NCBI GenBank assembly: GCA_963806335.1
Contig: CAWDXO010000012.1
Span: forward strand, 682,001-746,000
Length of the DNA: 64,000 nt
Origin: Palsa-504 sp963806335
Lineage (GTDB): Bacteria > Actinomycetota > Actinomycetes > Streptosporangiales > Streptosporangiaceae
Reading direction: 5' to 3'
Part shown: piece by piece, positions 7,113-16,797 of the stretch
How positions within the stretch are numbered: the stretch's first letter is position 1
How the letters are laid out: each line of letters opens with the position of its first letter
Program-made: the position numbers and the translations under genes
The notes under the pieces: model-generated
What the model was told of the DNA's origin: nothing
What the model saw: only the letters and a program-made list of their open reading frames with translations
The model's database searches: none

Positions 7113-9788
7113 TTAATCAGCGATCCGCAGCGCCCGGGCGCTGCCGCGATAGTAGGTGATCACGGCCTGGACGGCCAGGACGAGCAGCGCGGCCAGCACC
7201 AGCCCGGCCGCGGAAGCGACCAGCGGAAAGACGGCAGGAGCGACCACGATGGCCGAACCGGTCCCGCTGAACGCCGCCAGGTTCAGCGACGGCCCGACCA
7301 GTGGCGCAAGCAGCCAGGCACACGCGACGCCACCGATGGCGGCGGCCACGACCGGGGGAAGCGTCTCGGCCGCCAGCAGCAGCTGGACCTGCCAGCGTCG
7401 CAGCCCCATCGTCGCCAGGCTCGCCAGCGTCAGCTCGCGAGTCTGGGCGGTGAGCAGCAGCGACATCAGCAAGATCAGCACGCCGAAGCCGGCCGCGGTG
7501 GCCAGCCCCTGGGTCAGGGCCGTCCGCGCCGCCTGGAGCACCGGCGCCGTGGTCAGCGCGGTCAGGGCCGTGGCGCGCAACGTCACCGACGCGTCCGGCT
7601 GCGAACCGTAGACGACTGCGCTCAGCCGCGCCGCATCCAGCCCGGGCCCGGCGACCAGCATGAGATTCCCACCTGGATTGGAGCCGAGTGGCTCGTCCGG
7701 CACCACGACGACGGCGCTCGCGGTCACGCCGGGGACGCCGCTGATCCGTCCGGCCAGCTGGATCGTGATGGTACTGGACCCCACGCCGACCTCGGCCGGC
7801 GCCGTGCCGAGAAGCTGGGCGGCGGCCGCGTTGCCGACCGCGGGGAGCATCGTCGCCGGACTCCCCGACAGCGCGGCCAGCGGGAACCGCGGACCGGGCG
7901 CCTGGTCGACCACCGCCGCGTACTGGGCCGGGTCGACGTACAACACCGACAGCGAGGACCCGGAGGACAGCGACCCGGTTTCGACGTCCGCGAAAGCGGT
8001 GGCCACGACGCCTGGCACCGAAGAGACCTGTTGCTGCAGGGTCGGGAGGAAACTCTCATTGTGGCCGACCTGGATGATGGCGTCGGCGCCCACCTGCTGC
8101 CAGGATGCGGCCACCTGGGCCTGGGTCACCGACGCGGCGATGATGTCCGGGAACGCCACCATGGCCAGCACCAGCACCAGCGCGAACCACGGCAAGACGG
8201 AGCCGGGCGGAGTACGGGTGGCCCGCGCGAGGCCGACGAACGCGACCACCCCGCGGGAGCGGCCCGCGATCCGGGCCAGCTCGCGGACGAGGGGAGGGTA
8301 GCAGCGCAGCACCACGACGGCCACGCCGACCGCCAGGAGCACCGGGGCCGCGCTGGTGTACAGGCCGCTGCTTCCGGAGCTCAGGCCCTGGTCCCTGAGC
8401 ACGATGAGGCCGCCGGCGGCCACGGCGACCAGCACCGTCTCGACGACGATCCGCCGGACCGCGCGGTTACGGCCGCCGGCCCGGCGCCGTGGCCGTTCGG
8501 CCACCGGCGCCGCCACGCGCTGCGGGACCACGCTGATCAGCAGCGGGCCGGCCAGCGTCACGGCGATCGTGAGGCCGGCCAGCCACCAGCCCACCGCGTC
8601 GCCGTCGCCGGGGGTCAGGCTGATGGCCAGGACCGCGGCCGCCGCGCCGGCCACCGCCGCGACGATCACGCTGGCGCGCAGCACCAGCCAGCCGAGCTGA
8701 TACAGCGCCGCGCCCCGGGCTCGCATGAGCGTGAACTCGGCGGCGCGGCGCTGCGCCACCAGCCGGGCGCCGAGCAGCACCACCACGGCCCCCAGGACGG
8801 CCAGGCTGACATACAGCAGCTCGAGCACGGGGGCGGCGGCGCTTTCCCCGGCGATGAACGGGATGAGGACCGAGGGAATCTGGGAGGTGACCGCCGCCGT
8901 AATCGGGATCCCGGCGATCAGGAACGTCGCCCCGGAGGAGGCCATGCTGTCGAGGCTCGCATCCAGGTTGCTCGCCGCCTCCGCGGTGAGCCCACCGAGC
9001 GCGGCCGCGTATACCCAGGTCACCTGCATTTCGCTCGGGTCCAGCGTCGATTCGATCAGCGGAAGCGCACCGGCGCCGATAAAGACCGCCCCGCTCCAGT
9101 ACTGCTGCGCCGAGGAGCCCTGCGACAGCACGGGACTGGCCGCCGCGGCGCTCTGGGTCCAGAAGGCGGCAGCCGGGTCGGCCGGCCGGATGATCCCGGT
9201 GACCACCAGTTCCACCGTCCCCGTGTCAAGCCGGGCGCCGACCCGCAGCCCGAGCCTGGCCGCGGTGTCGGTGGTCACCGCCACCTGCACCACGGTCCGC
9301 GGCCCGGCCGCCTCGCCGCCGGCCGGGAGCCGCCCGGCGACGATATGGCTGTACCGGGCCAGCGCCGTGCGGTAGGTCAACTCGAGCTGCGGCGGTCCGT
9401 ACCCGGCGGCCTGGGCGGTCCCGCTGACCGGCACGTAGGCTGTGGTCAGGCTGGCCCAGACGGGCGAGTCGCCGGCCACCGGCACGCCGCCCGCAGCCAG
9501 CCTCGCCCGCAAGGAGGCGCCGACCGCCGCGATGTCACTGGCCTGAACCGTCGAGTCTCCCCCCATGGACGTCACGCCCACCGTCCCGACGACGGTCCGG
9601 TCGGCGGGCGACGAAGCCGCGATCACGCGCTGCAGCGCCCCGGTGCGCAACGCCACGCTCTCCCGCGGGATCGCCAGGCTAGCCAGTACGGCGACGAACA
9701 CAAGCAAGCCGAAGGCGACAGTGGCGACGGCGCCGGTGCCGGTCAGCGTCACCCACCCCGCGCGCAGCCGCAGCCACAGCGTATTCAT
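7113..9788 (-). CDS. Large FtsX-family ABC permease (second of pair)
   Basis: An 891-residue membrane protein. There is an N-terminal TM (VATVAFGLLVFVAVLASLAI), a ~230-residue periplasm-facing domain, a central TM group, a second large external domain and four C-terminal TMs. The cytoplasmic RARGAALYQLGWL and TMGLRRWQVQLLL segments resemble the coupling loops of FtsX/MacB permeases. ATG 9788 overlaps the stop of the upstream permease (ATGA), with GGAGG 4 nt upstream. Its partner ATPase follows directly. Such permeases usually move lipids, lipoproteins or peptides, or act as mechanotransmitters; the substrate cannot be told here. Confidence 0.88.
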   Translation of the reverse strand: MNTLWLRLRAGWVTLTGTGAVATVAFGLLVFVAVLASLAIPRESVALRTGALQRVIAASSPADRTVVGTVGVTSMGGDSTVQASDIAAVGASLRARLAAGGVPVAGDSPVWASLTTAYVPVSGTAQAAGYGPPQLELTYRTALARYSHIVAGRLPAGGEAAGPRTVVQVAVTTDTAARLGLRVGARLDTGTVELVVTGIIRPADPAAAFWTQSAAAASPVLSQGSSAQQYWSGAVFIGAGALPLIESTLDPSEMQVTWVYAAALGGLTAEAASNLDASLDSMASSGATFLIAGIPITAAVTSQIPSVLIPFIAGESAAAPVLELLYVSLAVLGAVVVLLGARLVAQRRAAEFTLMRARGAALYQLGWLVLRASVIVAAVAGAAAAVLAISLTPGDGDAVGWWLAGLTIAVTLAGPLLISVVPQRVAAPVAERPRRRAGGRNRAVRRIVVETVLVAVAAGGLIVLRDQGLSSGSSGLYTSAAPVLLAVGVAVVVLRCYPPLVRELARIAGRSRGVVAFVGLARATRTPPGSVLPWFALVLVLAMVAFPDIIAASVTQAQVAASWQQVGADAIIQVGHNESFLPTLQQQVSSVPGVVATAFADVETGSLSSGSSLSVLYVDPAQYAAVVDQAPGPRFPLAALSGSPATMLPAVGNAAAAQLLGTAPAEVGVGSSTITIQLAGRISGVPGVTASAVVVVPDEPLGSNPGGNLMLVAGPGLDAARLSAVVYGSQPDASVTLRATALTALTTAPVLQAARTALTQGLATAAGFGVLILLMSLLLTAQTRELTLASLATMGLRRWQVQLLLAAETLPPVVAAAIGGVACAWLLAPLVGPSLNLAAFSGTGSAIVVAPAVFPLVASAAGLVLAALLVLAVQAVITYYRGSARALRIAD

Positions 9789-12700
9789 CCGGCCTCCGCC
9801 CGCAACTGCGCCGCCGGGTCGGGTCGGCGCAGGACCGACAGGGCCGCGGCGGCGACCGGCACGGCCGCGGTGACCAGGGCCAGGGCAACGGCCGGGCCGA
9901 ACGGTACCACGACCAGCGCCCACGGCACCGGCGGCACCGCATCCACGGTCAGGGTGATCGCGGGTACCAGCAGGTGAGCCAGGCCGATCCCGGCCAGCAG
10001 ACCCGCGGCCGCGGCCGGAAGGCTGAGCGCGCCCTGTTCCAGGCACAGCTGACCGGCCTGGGCGTTCTTCCCCACCCCGAGCGCGGCGAACACCGCGCTC
10101 TGCGTCCGCCGCGAGCGGAGGCTACCCGCGACGCTGATCGAAAACCCGCCCGCGCCGAGCAGCACCGCCGCCGCCCCGATGGCCAGCAGGGCCTGCCGGG
10201 GAGCCGTCAGCAGCGGGTTGTCGAGCAGGGCCGCCCGCTGGCTGACGCGGCCGGTGACGGACAGGCCGAGTCCGGCGGGCAACCGCGGCAGCCGGCCGTC
10301 CGCGGTGCGCAGCCACCAGCGGGTCACCGGCAGGGGCGTCACCTGGGGGGCGGCGAGCGTCACCTGGTCGGCGGCGAGCAGGTCGTTGACCTCCGGGAGG
10401 TCGGCGATCAGCGCCCGGTTCGGCCCGAAGACGGTCGGGAAGTCGGCCACCGAGGCCACGATCCGGAAGAGAACCTTGGTATGGCTGAGCGTAACCGAGA
10501 CGATCGATCCGACGCCGAGCCGGCTGGCCGTCAGGTAACCGGCGGTGGCGATGGCCGGGACGACCGCCGACGGCGGCCGCGCGATAACCGTGACCATCCC
10601 GGTGGCGATCGCGGGATCGAAGGCGATCTCGCGCTGGACCTGCGCCGACGGATCGTGTCCGGCATTGAACGTGAGCCGCTGTCCGCCTCCGGCGGCGCGC
10701 GTCCAGCCCTGGGTCGCCGGCGGTGCTCCGCTCGACGGCAGCGGTGGCCCGCCCAGGTTCGCCGGGCCGGCCGGCACGTATTGCGACGATCCCCCGTCCT
10801 GCCACGCCGCCAGGGCGGCACCTTGGCTGAATGGCTCGCCGAACGGGCCGCTGGCCGTTCCGGCCGCCGCGAGGGACTCGATGGACAGGCCGGCGACCGG
10901 GGCCGACTGCGGGTTCGCCGGGTCGTATGGCGGCAGGACATAGGTCAGCGTGAGCCCGAGCAGCCGCAGCGGGTAGCTGGCCTGCCCCGAACCTGACAGC
11001 GTGACCACCAGGGCGTGCGGCCGGCCGTCGGCGGGCAGCAGCCCGGCGGCGGGGATCTGGTAGATGGCCCCGCCGGCATCGGCGACCCAGGCCGTGATGG
11101 TGGCTGAGCCGAGATCCCTGCGTACCTCGGCTGCGCCGGTACCCGGACCCGCCCCCAGGGACGCGAGGACCTCCAGCCGTTCCGGCTGGCCGGGCAGCAC
11201 CAGCCCGGACGTCGGTCGCGGGGTGATGCGCTGCCACAGCGCGCTCACCGGAAGCGACGACAGGTCGGGGCGGAGCAGGATCGTCTTACCCGCCGCGCTC
11301 GCGTCCAGCGCGACCAGCTGGCCTCCGTTGGCGATACTGGCGAGGCTGGCCGACGTGGCGGCGGTGACACCCGGTGCCCGGGTGATCGCCCCGGTCGCGC
11401 CCAGCGGCAGCTGGTCCGCGGCGTCCACCCGTACATCCGAGCCAACCGCGAAAGCGGCCTGGTCCGCGGCCGACTGCCGCCAGCTCGCGTACCCGGCCAG
11501 CGCCAGCGTGGTGGTCGCGACGGCGACCACCAGGAGCAGGGCCGGGCCCGCCTGGCGGATCGGCCGCCGGGCGATCTGCCAGCTCACCATGGCGGCGGCC
11601 AGCCGCCGTCCGCGGTCGGTTGCCTTGTCCGCCAGCCTGGCCAGCAGCGGCAGCCCGCGGAGCGGGATGATGGCCACGCCGGCCAGCGCGAGTACGGGGG
11701 CGAGGGCGACCACGGGATCGATCCCGAGCGATCCCGTGGCCGGATGCGCGACCGCCGAAAAGCCGCGCAGTTCCCACACCGCGACCGCGGCGAGCACCAC
11801 CAGGGCCAGATCGCCGCCCGCCCAGGCGATCCCCGCCAGCCGGGCCTGCCGGCCGCGGCGGAGCCTGGCGGCGTCGGGAGCCGGGGCGTGCAGCGCCGGC
11901 CAGGTCATCACCGCGGCGCACACGACCAGCATGGCCAGGGCCGACAGCCAGGCCAGCGGGACGATGGCGCGGCTCGTGTAACCGGCCAGGTGCAAGTCGG
12001 CCAGGCGGGCCAGGCTGCTGCCAGCCAGGCTGGCGGTCAGGCGGGTGCCGGCCAGCACGCCCGCCAGGCCGGCCGCGACGCCCACCAGCACCGCCTCGGC
12101 CAGCACCGGCCGCACCACCTGCCACCTGGTGGCGCCACGCGCCCGCAGCAGCGCGGACTCCTCCTCGCGCAAGCCGGCCAGCAACCGGGCGGCCAGCACC
12201 AGGGCGGCCCCGGCCACCAGCAGCAACAGCAGCGCGGCGATCGTGAACAGCGACCGGGTCAGCACGATGGTGCTGGCGATGCCGGCCAGGATCTGCGGCA
12301 GGCCCGAGGTCACGGTCAGCCCCTCGGGCAGGAGCTCGTTCAGCTGCGTCACCGCCGCGCCGGTGCCTGTGCTGAGTGCCTCGAGGTTCCCCCGGGCCAT
12401 GGCCGGCGCCTGCGGCAGCACCATCCACGAGGCCTGGCGTACGGTGAGCGCCCCGCCGAACGCGGCCGGGTTCACCACCGCGGGGCCGTAGCTGGTGGAC
12501 GAGCTCGAGGTGCTGACCCCGTTGTAGCTGGCGGAGTATTGCTGGACGCTCATCCCTGAGACCGGTAGCAGGTCCAGCGCCCAGTAAGGCGACGCCGGGT
12601 CATTGGCCCGGAACAGGCCGGTGACCTGCAGCGAGACCGCCGCCCCGCCGGACAGGGGGGCGGCCGTCAGCACCGAGCCGACCGTCAGGTGCAGCTGGCT

Positions 12701-13165
12701 GGCCACGGCGGCAGGCACCGCGGCAGGCACCGGACCGCCGCGGTGCGGCGGCCCGGGCCAGGTGCCGGCGGTCAACGTCACCTGGGCGCTGATCCCGGCC
12801 AGCGACGCGAGCAGGATCTGCCTGGTGGCCGTGGGATTGCCCGACGACGGGAGCTGGAGCTGGTCCGTCCACAGCGCGCTTTCGAGTGAGAACCCGACCC
12901 CCGGCCACGCCTGGCGCAGCGCGGCCCGGATCTGCTGCGAGTCGGCAGCGGCCTCGCGGGCGTTGACCGGGCCGTTGATCCCGAGCACCCGGTTCTGCGG
13001 ATCGGCCAGGAAGCCCTGTGCGCCGAACGGGACCACCGCCCCGGCGAAGGTCCACAGCACGGCCGCGAGCCCGGTGGCGAGCAGGACCGTGACCGCGACA
13101 CAGGCCAGCAGCAACCACGAAGCCCGGGCCCGGCGGAGGAGGAAGGACACCCCCAGCCCACGCAT
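9785..13165 (-). CDS. Very large FtsX-family ABC permease (first of pair)
   Basis: A 1126-residue membrane protein with the same layout as its neighbour: TM1 (WLLLACVAVTVLLATGLAAV), an external domain to about residue 290, a central TM block with ALLRARGATRWQVVRPV (FtsX coupling motif), a second external domain of ~400 residues, and three C-terminal TMs after FAALGVGKNAQAGQL. Typical MacB/LolCE proteins are 400-650 residues; this is the duplicated two-core architecture seen in actinobacterial exporters. It lies 8 bp downstream of the LolD-like ATPase gene. Confidence 0.88.
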   Translation of the reverse strand: MRGLGVSFLLRRARASWLLLACVAVTVLLATGLAAVLWTFAGAVVPFGAQGFLADPQNRVLGINGPVNAREAAADSQQIRAALRQAWPGVGFSLESALWTDQLQLPSSGNPTATRQILLASLAGISAQVTLTAGTWPGPPHRGGPVPAAVPAAVASQLHLTVGSVLTAAPLSGGAAVSLQVTGLFRANDPASPYWALDLLPVSGMSVQQYSASYNGVSTSSSSTSYGPAVVNPAAFGGALTVRQASWMVLPQAPAMARGNLEALSTGTGAAVTQLNELLPEGLTVTSGLPQILAGIASTIVLTRSLFTIAALLLLLVAGAALVLAARLLAGLREEESALLRARGATRWQVVRPVLAEAVLVGVAAGLAGVLAGTRLTASLAGSSLARLADLHLAGYTSRAIVPLAWLSALAMLVVCAAVMTWPALHAPAPDAARLRRGRQARLAGIAWAGGDLALVVLAAVAVWELRGFSAVAHPATGSLGIDPVVALAPVLALAGVAIIPLRGLPLLARLADKATDRGRRLAAAMVSWQIARRPIRQAGPALLLVVAVATTTLALAGYASWRQSAADQAAFAVGSDVRVDAADQLPLGATGAITRAPGVTAATSASLASIANGGQLVALDASAAGKTILLRPDLSSLPVSALWQRITPRPTSGLVLPGQPERLEVLASLGAGPGTGAAEVRRDLGSATITAWVADAGGAIYQIPAAGLLPADGRPHALVVTLSGSGQASYPLRLLGLTLTYVLPPYDPANPQSAPVAGLSIESLAAAGTASGPFGEPFSQGAALAAWQDGGSSQYVPAGPANLGGPPLPSSGAPPATQGWTRAAGGGQRLTFNAGHDPSAQVQREIAFDPAIATGMVTVIARPPSAVVPAIATAGYLTASRLGVGSIVSVTLSHTKVLFRIVASVADFPTVFGPNRALIADLPEVNDLLAADQVTLAAPQVTPLPVTRWWLRTADGRLPRLPAGLGLSVTGRVSQRAALLDNPLLTAPRQALLAIGAAAVLLGAGGFSISVAGSLRSRRTQSAVFAALGVGKNAQAGQLCLEQGALSLPAAAAGLLAGIGLAHLLVPAITLTVDAVPPVPWALVVVPFGPAVALALVTAAVPVAAAALSVLRRPDPAAQLRAEAG

Positions 13166-13173
13166 GCGGCGCC

Positions 13174-13920
13174 CTACCTTCCCGGGGTGCTGCTGACGGT
13201 GGCGACGGAACCATCCTGCAACGAGATGACCTTGTCGGCCAGGTCGATCAGCGCCTCGTCGTGGGTGGCGACCAGGGCGGTGATCCCCTCCGAACGCACC
13301 ACGCTGAGCAGCAGCTCCATGATCTGCCGGCCGGTCTCCAGGTCGAGCTGGCTGGTCGGCTCGTCCGCGATCAGCACGCCCGGCCGGCCGGCCAGCGCGC
13401 GGGCGATGGCCACCCGCTGCTGCTGGCCACCGGAAAGCTCACCCGGGCGGTGCTCGGCGTGGCTGGACAGCCCGGTCAGCGCCAGCATGGCCGCCACCCG
13501 CTCCCGGCGCTCGCCCGGCCGCATACCCTCGATGCGCAGCGGGATCCCGACGTTTTCCGCCGCGGACAGCATCGGCACCAGCCCGAAGGCCTGGAAGACG
13601 AAGGCGACCCGGTCCCGCCGCAGGGCCAGCCGCTCCCGCTCGGTCATCCGGTTCACCTCGCGGCCGTCCACCCACACCCGGCCGACCGTCGGGTCGTCCA
13701 GGCCGCCGATGATGTTCAGCAGCGTGGTCTTGCCGGAGCCGGATCGCCCGCGCAAGGCCACGAGCTGGCCGCGGTCCACCGTGAACGAGACCCCGCGCAG
13801 GGCATGAACGGCCGTGTGCCCGCTGCCGAAGGTCCGGCAGATGCCGTCCGCCGCCACCATGACCCGTGGCGCGCCTGCGTTACCTGGACCGTGTGCCGGG
13901 TACGCCTGGCCGGAGTTCAT
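13174..13920 (-). CDS. LolD-like ABC ATPase
   Basis: A complete ABC ATPase of ~248 residues: Walker A GRSGSGKTT, Q-loop FVFQAFGLVPMLSA, signature LSGGQQQR, Walker B VLIADEPTSQLD, H-loop VATHDE. The ATG at 13920 has AAAGG 6 nt upstream; another ATG six bases earlier (13926) is possible. It precedes the 1126-residue permease and should energise it or both permeases. Confidence 0.93.
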   Translation of the reverse strand: MNSGQAYPAHGPGNAGAPRVMVAADGICRTFGSGHTAVHALRGVSFTVDRGQLVALRGRSGSGKTTLLNIIGGLDDPTVGRVWVDGREVNRMTERERLALRRDRVAFVFQAFGLVPMLSAAENVGIPLRIEGMRPGERRERVAAMLALTGLSSHAEHRPGELSGGQQQRVAIARALAGRPGVLIADEPTSQLDLETGRQIMELLLSVVRSEGITALVATHDEALIDLADKVISLQDGSVATVSSTPGR

Positions 13921-13949
13921 TCCCATCCTTTACTTCAGGCGGCTACTGG

Positions 13950-15374
13950 TCAGGCGGCCAGCAGCGGGACGAGCACCTGCGCGTCGGGGCTTCCCCAGCC
14001 CGTCGCCGGGTCCCAATCGGGACCGGCCTGGTAACCGCCCGTGCCGACCGGCGGCGTGTTCACGATGTTGCTACCGGTAGTAATGTCATGGAACGCCTGG
14101 TGGTAGCTGGAGCCGCGGGCGATGCGGTAGATGGCGGGGTTGACGAAGCCGAGGTCGTGATGGGCGTACTGGTCGGCCAGCGCGATGAGTCCTCCCCACA
14201 GCGACGCGGAGGCGCTGCTGCCGGAAGCCGGCATGATCCACCTCGTGCTGCCGCCGGTGAAGACGAACGCCCAGCCGCTCTCCTGATCAGCCTCACCGGC
14301 CACGTCCGGCACGCCCCGCATCGCCGAGATCCCGTGGACGCCGTCCTGATAGGCGGGACGGGCGTACAGGTGGCTGAAGCCGCCCCCCGATGCTCCGCTG
14401 GTCAGGACCAAGCCGCCCTGGCCATTCCAGGTGGTCTCGCTGATGTAGAAGCCGGCCGAGAGATTCCCGTTGAGCGTGGTGCCGCCAGCAGCCAGCACGA
14501 GCGGGTCGGAGGCCGGGAGGCTGACCTCCTTGACCGCCGTGTCCCCGAAGTCAGCGTCGCTGAACCCGCCGTTGTCGCCGGAGCCGGCTGTCACCGTGAC
14601 ATGGTGAGCGGCCGCTGCCACCAGGACGGAGTGCAGCTGGGTCACCTGAGCCCTGGTGAAGTAGTGTTCGCCCAGGCTGAAGCTGATCAACGCCACGTCG
14701 GTGCCGGAGACGGCCAGCCGCAATCCGGCGAGCATGTCGGTGGTCGCGCTCGCGGGGCTGTCCAGGGCGCTGGAGGGCACCAGGACCACCCGCAGAGCGG
14801 CGGCGGGGGCGACCGTGTGCACGATCTCGGTGTCCTGGACCTCCTCGTCAGCCGCCTTCCATGGCGAGCCTGCGCCGGCCAGGGTGGTCACGACCTGGAT
14901 CGGCACGGTGGGCAGCCGGAACATGCCGTCGAATGCCGCCAGATCCTGGCGTATATCGCTGGCAGGCGTGACTCCAGGAGGCGGGGCTACCGTGGAGCTG
15001 GGGGACGGGGCGCCGGTGGACGGGGCCACGGCCAGGACCGTCACCGTCTCGCCGCGGCCGTCGATCCCCCTGACCAGCAAGGGCGGGATGCCATACTCGA
15101 CCCGGAACAGGGCCGGGGCATAGCAGGAGACCGGGGGAAGCAGGCAGTCGGAAGCCACGCCGGGCGGGGTAGCAGGGCCGGCCGGCGTGGCCGTGCCGTG
15201 CGCCGTTCCGGCCGAGCTTCCCGTGCACCCTGCCACCGAGACCACGCTCAGCAGCAGTGCCGTGGCGAGCAGACGCGCTCGCCAGGTGCCTTCGGGACAC
15301 CCGCGACGGGACTCACACGTACGCACGGCCCGCACCGTCGCGATCAGCCTGGCCCAGGACGCGGCAGAGCGCAC
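13950..15374 (-). CDS. Secreted S53 (sedolisin/kumamolisin-like) peptidase lipoprotein
   Basis: A 474-residue protein (458 if the GTG at 15326 is used). A signal with a lipobox (SVVSVAGC, Cys50) suggests a membrane-anchored lipoprotein. Catalytic features of S53 are present: the Glu/Asp pair in EEVQD (Glu177, Asp181) followed by EIVHTVAPAAAL, the oxyanion Asp in SGDNGG (Asp267), and the Ser in SGSSASASLWGG (Ser387), with the C-terminal calcium-site pattern DWDPATGWGSPD. No long N-terminal pro-domain of the usual ~150 residues is visible, so activation would differ from classical sedolisins. It sits between the HAAS-like membrane gene and the ABC exporter genes of the same operon. Confidence 0.88.
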   Translation of the reverse strand: MRSAASWARLIATVRAVRTCESRRGCPEGTWRARLLATALLLSVVSVAGCTGSSAGTAHGTATPAGPATPPGVASDCLLPPVSCYAPALFRVEYGIPPLLVRGIDGRGETVTVLAVAPSTGAPSPSSTVAPPPGVTPASDIRQDLAAFDGMFRLPTVPIQVVTTLAGAGSPWKAADEEVQDTEIVHTVAPAAALRVVLVPSSALDSPASATTDMLAGLRLAVSGTDVALISFSLGEHYFTRAQVTQLHSVLVAAAAHHVTVTAGSGDNGGFSDADFGDTAVKEVSLPASDPLVLAAGGTTLNGNLSAGFYISETTWNGQGGLVLTSGASGGGFSHLYARPAYQDGVHGISAMRGVPDVAGEADQESGWAFVFTGGSTRWIMPASGSSASASLWGGLIALADQYAHHDLGFVNPAIYRIARGSSYHQAFHDITTGSNIVNTPPVGTGGYQAGPDWDPATGWGSPDAQVLVPLLAA

Positions 15375-16394
15375 CTGATCCGGGCCTGCGCCGGGCCCGC
15401 CTGAGCGCCGCCTGGAGACCGTAACCGGCGGCCACCGCCAGGCACCCGGCGACGACGGCGCCCGCCACGAGGGGAGCGGCCGAGACGGAGCCAGCCGAGA
15501 GCGGGGTCGCCCAGGACAGGGTGATGGCCGGAGCGATGGGCATCCCCGGGCCGCTCACGATGAGCCTAACGATGAGGGCGGCCAGCGGCGCCGATGCGAG
15601 CAGGAAGCAGCACGCCGTCGTGCCCGGGGACAGCCGGTCCCGGACCGTGGCGCGGTGCCCGGCCAGCCGGCGGCCGGTCAGCCGGCGCGCGGCCAGCAGA
15701 ACCAGGCCGCCCGCCGCCATGGCCGTATAGACGACCAGCACCATCAGCACGGGACCGGCGGCGGGACCAGGGCTCGAGGGAGGCGCGAGTCCGCCGACGT
15801 TGCACACGAACGAGCACGGCCCGGCCGGCCCGGGGGCGGAGCCGGGGCGGATCGCAGCACGAACCCGAAGATCCACAGCAGCGCCGATGCCACCAGGAAG
15901 CAGCTCGCCGTTACCCCCGGGGACAGTGGATCCCGGCGCGGGGCGCGGTGCCCGGTCAGCCGGCGCGCGGCCAGCAGAACCAGGCCGCCCGCCGCGATGG
16001 CCGCGTAGACGACCGCCACCGTCGGAACGGGGCCGGGGCCGTCCGGGGCGGATCGCAGCAAGTACGTGAAGATCCCCATCCCGGCCAGGCCGCCGACGCC
16101 GACGGTCGTCGCCAGCAGCGCGGCGAGCTTCCACGCGGCCATGGCCGCGCCGCCGGCCGTGACGGCCCGCCGGCGATGCGCCCGGACCACGGCCCGGACC
16201 GGCCCGAAGCCGGAGATCGCGGCCTGCTGGGCCGCCAGCTCGGTCATCCCGATTGCTATCCCCGCCGCGGCGGTCTCACGCAGGTGGTCCTCGGCCTCGA
16301 CCGCGATCAGCTCCGCCTCGGCCGCCGGGACCCGCAGCCCGGCGTACAGCTCCTCCAGGTACCCGGCGATCAGGTCGGGGGCCATCTCGCTCAT
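15313..16394 (-). pseudogene. HAAS-type multi-pass membrane protein, frameshifted
   Basis: The first frame starts at ATG 16394 (overlapping the padR stop) with a helical cytoplasmic domain (MAPDLIAGYLEELYAGL, EAEDHLRETA, AISGFGPVRAVV) like the HAAS/DUF1700 domains that follow PadR genes, then TM segments. At about 15836-15841, a CG-rich run, the meaningful reading switches frame: LRSAPAP in frame 1 continues as GPAGPCSFVCNVGGL in frame 2, followed by VYTAMAAGGLVLLAARRLTG and further TMs to a stop at 15313. The second half repeats the first-half hairpin. Either a sequencing indel or a disrupted gene. The end overlaps the peptidase start region. Confidence 0.7.
15674..15995. repeat. 44-bp identical direct repeat within the membrane gene
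   Basis: The stretch 15674-15717 recurs without mismatch at 15952-15995, a period of 278 bp. Flanking sequence is also similar, and the two copies encode equivalent membrane hairpins (AAGGLVLLAARRLTG). This is an internal duplication, either recent or kept by gene conversion. The 278-bp period is not a multiple of three, which agrees with the frame change between the copies. Confidence 0.85.
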
Positions 16395-16771
16395 GCCGAC
16401 CACCCCGGCTCGGCCCGGGCCGGGCCGGCGGCCGGCGGCCACACGGCCTGACCCGCCGAGCCGAGCACCGCGTGCACCCCGCCGGCGAACTTACGCCATT
16501 CGGTCTGCTGGGCGGCCAGCGCGGCCGCGCCCTGGTCGGTCAGCCCGTAGACGCGGCGGCGACGACCCTGCGCCTGGTCCCAGGTGCTGACCAGCAGGCC
16601 GGCATCCTCCAGCCGGTGCAAGGCGGGGTAGATGGTCCCCTCGGGCAGGTCAAACGTGCCCCCGCTGCGGTCGCGCAGCGCCGAGATGATCGCGTACCCG
16701 TGCGCGGGACCGGAGGAGAGTACCGACAGCAGCAGCAGGTCCAGGTTTCCCTTGAGCCGTTCACGATCCAT
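16391..16771 (-). CDS. PadR-family transcriptional regulator
   Basis: A 126-residue winged-helix regulator: LKGNLDLLLLSVLSSGPAHGY, then TFDLPEGTIYPALHRLEDAGLL and RRRRVYGLTDQG, all standard PadR blocks. The start at ATG 16771 gives the usual N-terminus (MDRERLKG). It is the first gene of a minus-strand operon that includes the HAAS protein, S53 peptidase and ABC genes. PadR-HAAS pairs usually control their own operon in response to envelope stress or small molecules. Confidence 0.93.
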   Translation of the reverse strand: MDRERLKGNLDLLLLSVLSSGPAHGYAIISALRDRSGGTFDLPEGTIYPALHRLEDAGLLVSTWDQAQGRRRRVYGLTDQGAAALAAQQTEWRKFAGGVHAVLGSAGQAVWPPAAGPARAEPGWSA

Positions 16772-16780
16772 ACCACGGAA

Positions 16781-16797
16781 CACTATGCCTAGCACTA
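16781..16797. promoter_or_regulatory. Possible PadR promoter/operator
   Basis: CACTA is repeated at 16781-16785 and 16793-16797 around TGCCTAG, about 10 bp upstream of the padR start. On the minus strand TAGGCATAGT could double as a -10 element. Symmetry is weak; the call rests mostly on position. Confidence 0.35.

Noticed and set aside
6873..9977. Very long plus-strand open frame (over 1000 codons)
   Set aside because: Antisense shadow of the FtsX permease gene caused by high GC at third positions; the translation is Arg/Gly/His/Gln-rich with no domain, and the minus strand has clear membrane-protein sense.
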